Positions 61,034 to 64,000 of a stretch of 64,000 bases of DNA are shown one piece after another (position 1 is the stretch's first letter; each line of letters opens with the position of its first letter). A program made the position numbers and the translations under genes. Where the stretch lies: positions 1,088,567 through 1,152,566 of the forward strand of contig NZ_VNIA01000001.1 of the NCBI RefSeq assembly GCF_008124875.1. Reading direction: 5' to 3'. The notes below the pieces were generated by a model. That model worked only from the letters and a program-made list of their open reading frames with translations, was not told the origin of the DNA and made no database searches. Source of the stretch: Tenacibaculum adriaticum. GTDB taxonomy: Bacteria > Bacteroidota > Bacteroidia > Flavobacteriales > Flavobacteriaceae.

Positions 61034-61594
61034 CTATTTTACTTTTTTAGGAGCAATAAACATAATCATACGTTTACCCTCAAGTTTTGGCATTTGCTCT
61101 ACCTTACCATATTCTTCTAACTCTTGCGCTAGTTTTAATAATAAGATTTGTCCTTGCTCTTTAAAGATGATCGAACGTCCTTTAAAGAATACATATGCTT
61201 TTAACTTAGCACCATCTTGTAAAAACTTAATGGCGTGCTTCTTTTTAAATTCATAATCATGTTCATCAGTTTGAGGTCCAAAACGTATCTCTTTAACGAT
61301 AACTTTGGTTGCTTTCGATTTTAATACTTTTTCACGTTTCTTTTGCTCATACATGAACTTTTTGTAATCAATAATCTTACAAACAGGGGGTACAGCTTTT
61401 GGCGAAATTTCCACTAAATCCAATTCCTGTTCAATGGCCATTTCCTTAGCTTTTGCTAATGGGTATACACCAACTTCTACGTTGTCTCCAACCAAACGAA
61501 CTTCGTCAACAAATCTAATTTTGTCGTTAATTCTGTGTTGATCTTCTTTGATTACTCTTAATGGTCTTTTCGACCTTTTTCTTCTAATTGCTAT
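61034..61594 (-). CDS. infC: Translation initiation factor IF-3, non-AUG start
   Basis: The frame upstream of the first ATG/GTG/TTG-type start (TTG at 61495) still encodes IF-3: [37 protein letters not shown]. This reading frame is closed by TAA at 61598-61600, and the only plausible starts between are ATA (61592-61594, giving a 186-aa protein) or ATT (61586-61588). E. coli infC uses AUU, so a rare start that lets IF-3 regulate itself is expected. The rest is canonical: [21 protein letters not shown] and [20 protein letters not shown]. Follows thrS by 24 bp. Confidence 0.9.
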   Translation of the reverse strand: MAIRRKRSKRPLRVIKEDQHRINDKIRFVDEVRLVGDNVEVGVYPLAKAKEMAIEQELDLVEISPKAVPPVCKIIDYKKFMYEQKKREKVLKSKATKVIVKEIRFGPQTDEHDYEFKKKHAIKFLQDGAKLKAYVFFKGRSIIFKEQGQILLLKLAQELEEYGKVEQMPKLEGKRMIMFIAPKKVK

Positions 61595-61618
61595 GACTTA
61601 TAAATTTAAAATTATTAT

Positions 61619-63574
61619 CTAATTGTTTGTTGTGTTAAAAGGAACCAACGTTTTGTAAATTTCATTCTGTATTAGAGAAATAAATTCTTCAATAGTAAAT
61701 GTTCCTAAATCACCTTCACCGTGTTTTCTTACAGAAACCGTGCCGTCTTGCTCTTCTTTTTCTCCAACGATCACCATAAACGGAATTTTGTTTACTTCTG
61801 CATCACGTATTTTTCTTCCGGTCTTCTCATTTCTATCATCAACGAGGGCGCGAATTTCGGAATTTTCTAGCAAAGTTAAAACTTTTTTAGTATATATTTC
61901 GTATTTCTCACTGATTGGCAGTATAATAACCTGCTCTGGTGTTAACCAAAGAGGAAAATTACCTCCTGTATGCTCTAATAATACTGCAATAAAGCGCTCC
62001 ATAGATCCAAAAGGAGCTCTATGAATCATTACAGGTCGGTGTAATTCGTTATCACTACCTTTATAATTTAAGTCAAAACGTTCTGGTAAGTTATAATCAA
62101 CTTGAATAGTTCCCAACTGCCAACTTCTTCCTAAAGCGTCTTTCACCATAAAATCTAACTTTGGGCCGTAAAAAGCTGCTTCGCCAGCCTCAATTACGTA
62201 ATCTAAGCCTTTGTCTTTTGCAGCGTTTATAATTGCTTGTTCTGCTTTTTCCCAGTTTTCAACCGAACCAATGTATTTATCAGGATTTTCTAAATCTCTA
62301 ACAGATACCTGTGCAGTAAAGTTTTCAAAACCTAAAGATCCAAATACATATAATACAAGATCGATTACATTTTTAAACTCACTGTCTAATTGATCGGGTG
62401 TACAGAAAATATGTGCATCATCTTGTGTAAATCCGCGTACACGTGTTAAACCGTGTAATTCTCCACTTTGCTCGTAACGATAAACAGTTCCGAATTCTGC
62501 AAAACGTTTAGGTAATTCTTTATATGAATAAGGTTTATGGTTATATACTTCACAGTGATGTGGGCAGTTCATCGGTTTTAATAAAAACTCTTCATCTTCT
62601 TTCGGAGTTTTAATTGGTTGAAAACTATCTTCACCATATTTAGCATAATGACCGGAAGTAACATATAATTCTTTCTGACCAATATGTGGTGTCATTACCA
62701 TTTCGTAACCAGCTTTTTTTTGAGCAACTTTTAAGAAATCTTCTAAACGACCACGTAAAGCAGCTCCTTTAGGTAGCCATAATGGTAAACCTTGACCTAC
62801 TTTTTGAGAGAAAGTAAACAATTCTAATTCCTTTCCAAGCTTTCTATGGTCACGTTTCTTAGCTTCTTCTAATAACTCTAAATATTCGGTTAACATTTTT
62901 TGCTTCGGAAAAGAGATTCCGTATACACGAGTCAACTGATTGTTTTTTTCGTCACCGCGCCAATAAGCACCCGCAACGTTCATTATTTTTATAGCTTTAA
63001 TAATTCCTGTGTTAGGAATATGTCCTCCACGGCATAAATCAGTAAAATTGCTATGATCGCAAAAAGTAATATCCCCGTCTTCTAATCCTTCAATCAGCTC
63101 AACTTTATATTCGTTGTTTTGAGATTTGTAATAAGCTAGTGCATCTGCTTTAGAAACAGAACGCATTTTAAACTCTGCTTTTTCACGTGCACGGTCTAAA
63201 AATTTCTTTTCAATATTAGAAAAGTCTTTTTCAGATAAAACATCTTCACCAAAATCAACATCATAATAGAACCCGTTTTCAATAGCAGGGCCAATAGTTA
63301 ATTTAGCATTCGGATAAAAATCTAAAATCGCTTGCGCTAATACATGGGCAGATGAATGCCAAAATGCTTTTTTACCTTCTTTATTATCAAACGTAAATAA
63401 AGTCAAAGAACCATCAGTGGTTAATGGGGTAGAGGTTTCTACAGTTGTTCCATTAAAGTTTGCTGAAATAACGTTTCTTGCTAAACCTTCACTAATGCTT
63501 TTTGCAACATCTATAGGAGTAGAGTTGCTCTCAAATTCTTTAACGCTTCCGTCTGGTAATGTAATTTTAATCAT
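61619..63574 (-). CDS. thrS: Threonyl-tRNA synthetase
   Basis: 651 aa; charges tRNA-Thr. Order: TGS domain (1-60), editing domain with [10 protein letters not shown] (HxxxH) and [10 protein letters not shown], class II core with zinc site [10 protein letters not shown], motif 2 [22 protein letters not shown] and motif 3 [18 protein letters not shown], then the anticodon domain ([21 protein letters not shown]). Length is typical. First gene of the operon with infC, rpmI and rplT; own promoter at 63619-63649. Confidence 0.97.
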   Translation of the reverse strand: MIKITLPDGSVKEFESNSTPIDVAKSISEGLARNVISANFNGTTVETSTPLTTDGSLTLFTFDNKEGKKAFWHSSAHVLAQAILDFYPNAKLTIGPAIENGFYYDVDFGEDVLSEKDFSNIEKKFLDRAREKAEFKMRSVSKADALAYYKSQNNEYKVELIEGLEDGDITFCDHSNFTDLCRGGHIPNTGIIKAIKIMNVAGAYWRGDEKNNQLTRVYGISFPKQKMLTEYLELLEEAKKRDHRKLGKELELFTFSQKVGQGLPLWLPKGAALRGRLEDFLKVAQKKAGYEMVMTPHIGQKELYVTSGHYAKYGEDSFQPIKTPKEDEEFLLKPMNCPHHCEVYNHKPYSYKELPKRFAEFGTVYRYEQSGELHGLTRVRGFTQDDAHIFCTPDQLDSEFKNVIDLVLYVFGSLGFENFTAQVSVRDLENPDKYIGSVENWEKAEQAIINAAKDKGLDYVIEAGEAAFYGPKLDFMVKDALGRSWQLGTIQVDYNLPERFDLNYKGSDNELHRPVMIHRAPFGSMERFIAVLLEHTGGNFPLWLTPEQVIILPISEKYEIYTKKVLTLLENSEIRALVDDRNEKTGRKIRDAEVNKIPFMVIVGEKEEQDGTVSVRKHGEGDLGTFTIEEFISLIQNEIYKTLVPFNTTNN

Positions 63575-63618
63575 TCTATAGTTTTTAGTATTTCCTTACA
63601 ATTGGAAATTTCGAAGCA

Positions 63619-63649
63619 CAAAGATATTGTAAAACCCGATTTTGTACAA
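63619..63649 (-). promoter_or_regulatory. Promoter of the thrS operon
   Basis: On the minus strand, TTG (63647-63649), 20 bp, TATCTTTG (63619-63626); about 45 nt before the thrS ATG. Confidence 0.7.
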
Positions 63650-63660
63650 TATATATAGGT

Positions 63661-64000
63661 ATAATAAATTTTGTTTTTTTGGGGCGTGTCACAAAAGTTT
63701 ATTTCACTCACGTTTCATAAACGTATTTGTGTCGGGCTTTTCGCACTCGCTTTTTGTTCGTTCCTCTTAAAAGAGCTCAGACAAATGCTACAATCCCTCA
63801 CGCGAACATTACCTTATAGTTGTTTTGAGGTCGTGATTAACATATGTTATATTGTGTATAAGGTTTAAAACACTTTATATAATATAGTGTTATTAGAGTG
63901 AGTTTGTATCAAACCTTATAGTTTCGGATAGGAGGTATGTATAAGTAGAGAAATTTGCAAAAAACTTTCGAGTGCAAATGACTTAAAACAAGGGTATTAA
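63661..64000. repeat. Gene-free end of window with structured repeats
   Basis: No convincing ORF. 63680-63725 contains CACAAA/TTTGTG and ACGTTT-CAT-AAACGT inverted repeats in a GTGTCGGGCTTTTCGCACTCGC ... CAATCCCTCACGC context that I remember as a recurring intergenic sequence in flavobacteria (from memory, not checked). TATAAGGTTT (63859-63868) pairs with AAACCTTATA (63914-63923) around an inner AACACT/AGTGTT hairpin. Confidence 0.45.

Noticed and set aside
63671..63868. 65-codon plus-strand ORF at the window end
   Set aside because: It lies across inverted repeats, has no promoter in phase and no protein-like pattern; treated as chance.

Overview
The window is a piece of an AT-rich Bacteroidota chromosome, almost certainly a marine-type member of the Flavobacteriaceae (Tenacibaculum/Polaribacter-like; the genus is inferred). 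Evidence: promoters repeatedly show the Bacteroidota pattern TTG - about 19-20 bp - TANNTTTG, genes lack Shine-Dalgarno sequences, isoprenoids are made by the mevalonate route, SecD and SecF are one protein, Hpt and Adk are one protein, and there is a GldM-like exported protein. No rRNA, CRISPR array, integrase or transposase was found.

Layout. 1-651: truncated Tyr/Pro/Trp-rich lipoprotein. 0.8-2.95 kb: proS, two tandem tRNA-Glu genes, rpsT. 3-10.1 kb (minus): cell-shape operon purH-mreB-mreC-mreD-mrdA-rodA. 10.2-15.3 kb: a 38-codon small gene, then mvaD, a MORN protein, a mevalonate kinase, a UbiA prenyltransferase, an RluB-like pseudouridine synthase and a GAF protein. 15.3-17.8 kb: LytTR regulator, a frameshifted ExbB/MotA-like gene and small unknowns. 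17.8-21.7 kb (minus): HMG-CoA reductase, GYDIA-family GHMP kinase and a flavoprotein. 21.8-27.8 kb: dipeptidyl peptidase IV, two POT peptide transporters and a thioredoxin. 27.8-33.3 kb: ComEC, ChaN-like lipoprotein, lysS, a candidate small RNA and a DUF456 protein. 33.4-37.1 kb: BlaI/BlaR1-like pair with TPR protein and TonB_C-like lipoprotein. 37.2-43.2 kb: GH3, DUF2797, an unknown, DnaJ-KTSC, Prc protease. 43.5-46.7 kb: surE-lpxB-two NlpC/P60 peptidases.

46.7-50.85 kb is the most accessory-looking part. It carries a TSUP permease, a short core methionine synthase (MesD-like), its DUF1852 partner (MesX-like) and a divergent Lrp/AsnC regulator, bounded by two nested pairs of inverted repeats and without mobility genes. 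50.9-58.6 kb returns to housekeeping: obgE, hpt-adk fusion, secDF, fhs, SRPBCC. 58.6-59.65 kb is a second accessory segment (DUF2071 gene) whose right edge repeats, over about 80 bp, the right edge of the MesDX segment. 59.67-63.6 kb: coiled-coil membrane protein, then thrS-infC-rpmI-rplT (minus), where infC seems to start at AUA or AUU. The last 426 bp hold no gene but are rich in inverted repeats.

Themes: mevalonate-pathway enzymes sit in two blocks (12.7-15.3 and 19.0-21.7 kb) with GYDIA as a candidate for the missing phosphomevalonate kinase; peptide degradation and uptake are adjacent; and MesD/MesX suggests a second, folate-independent methionine synthesis route under Lrp-type control.
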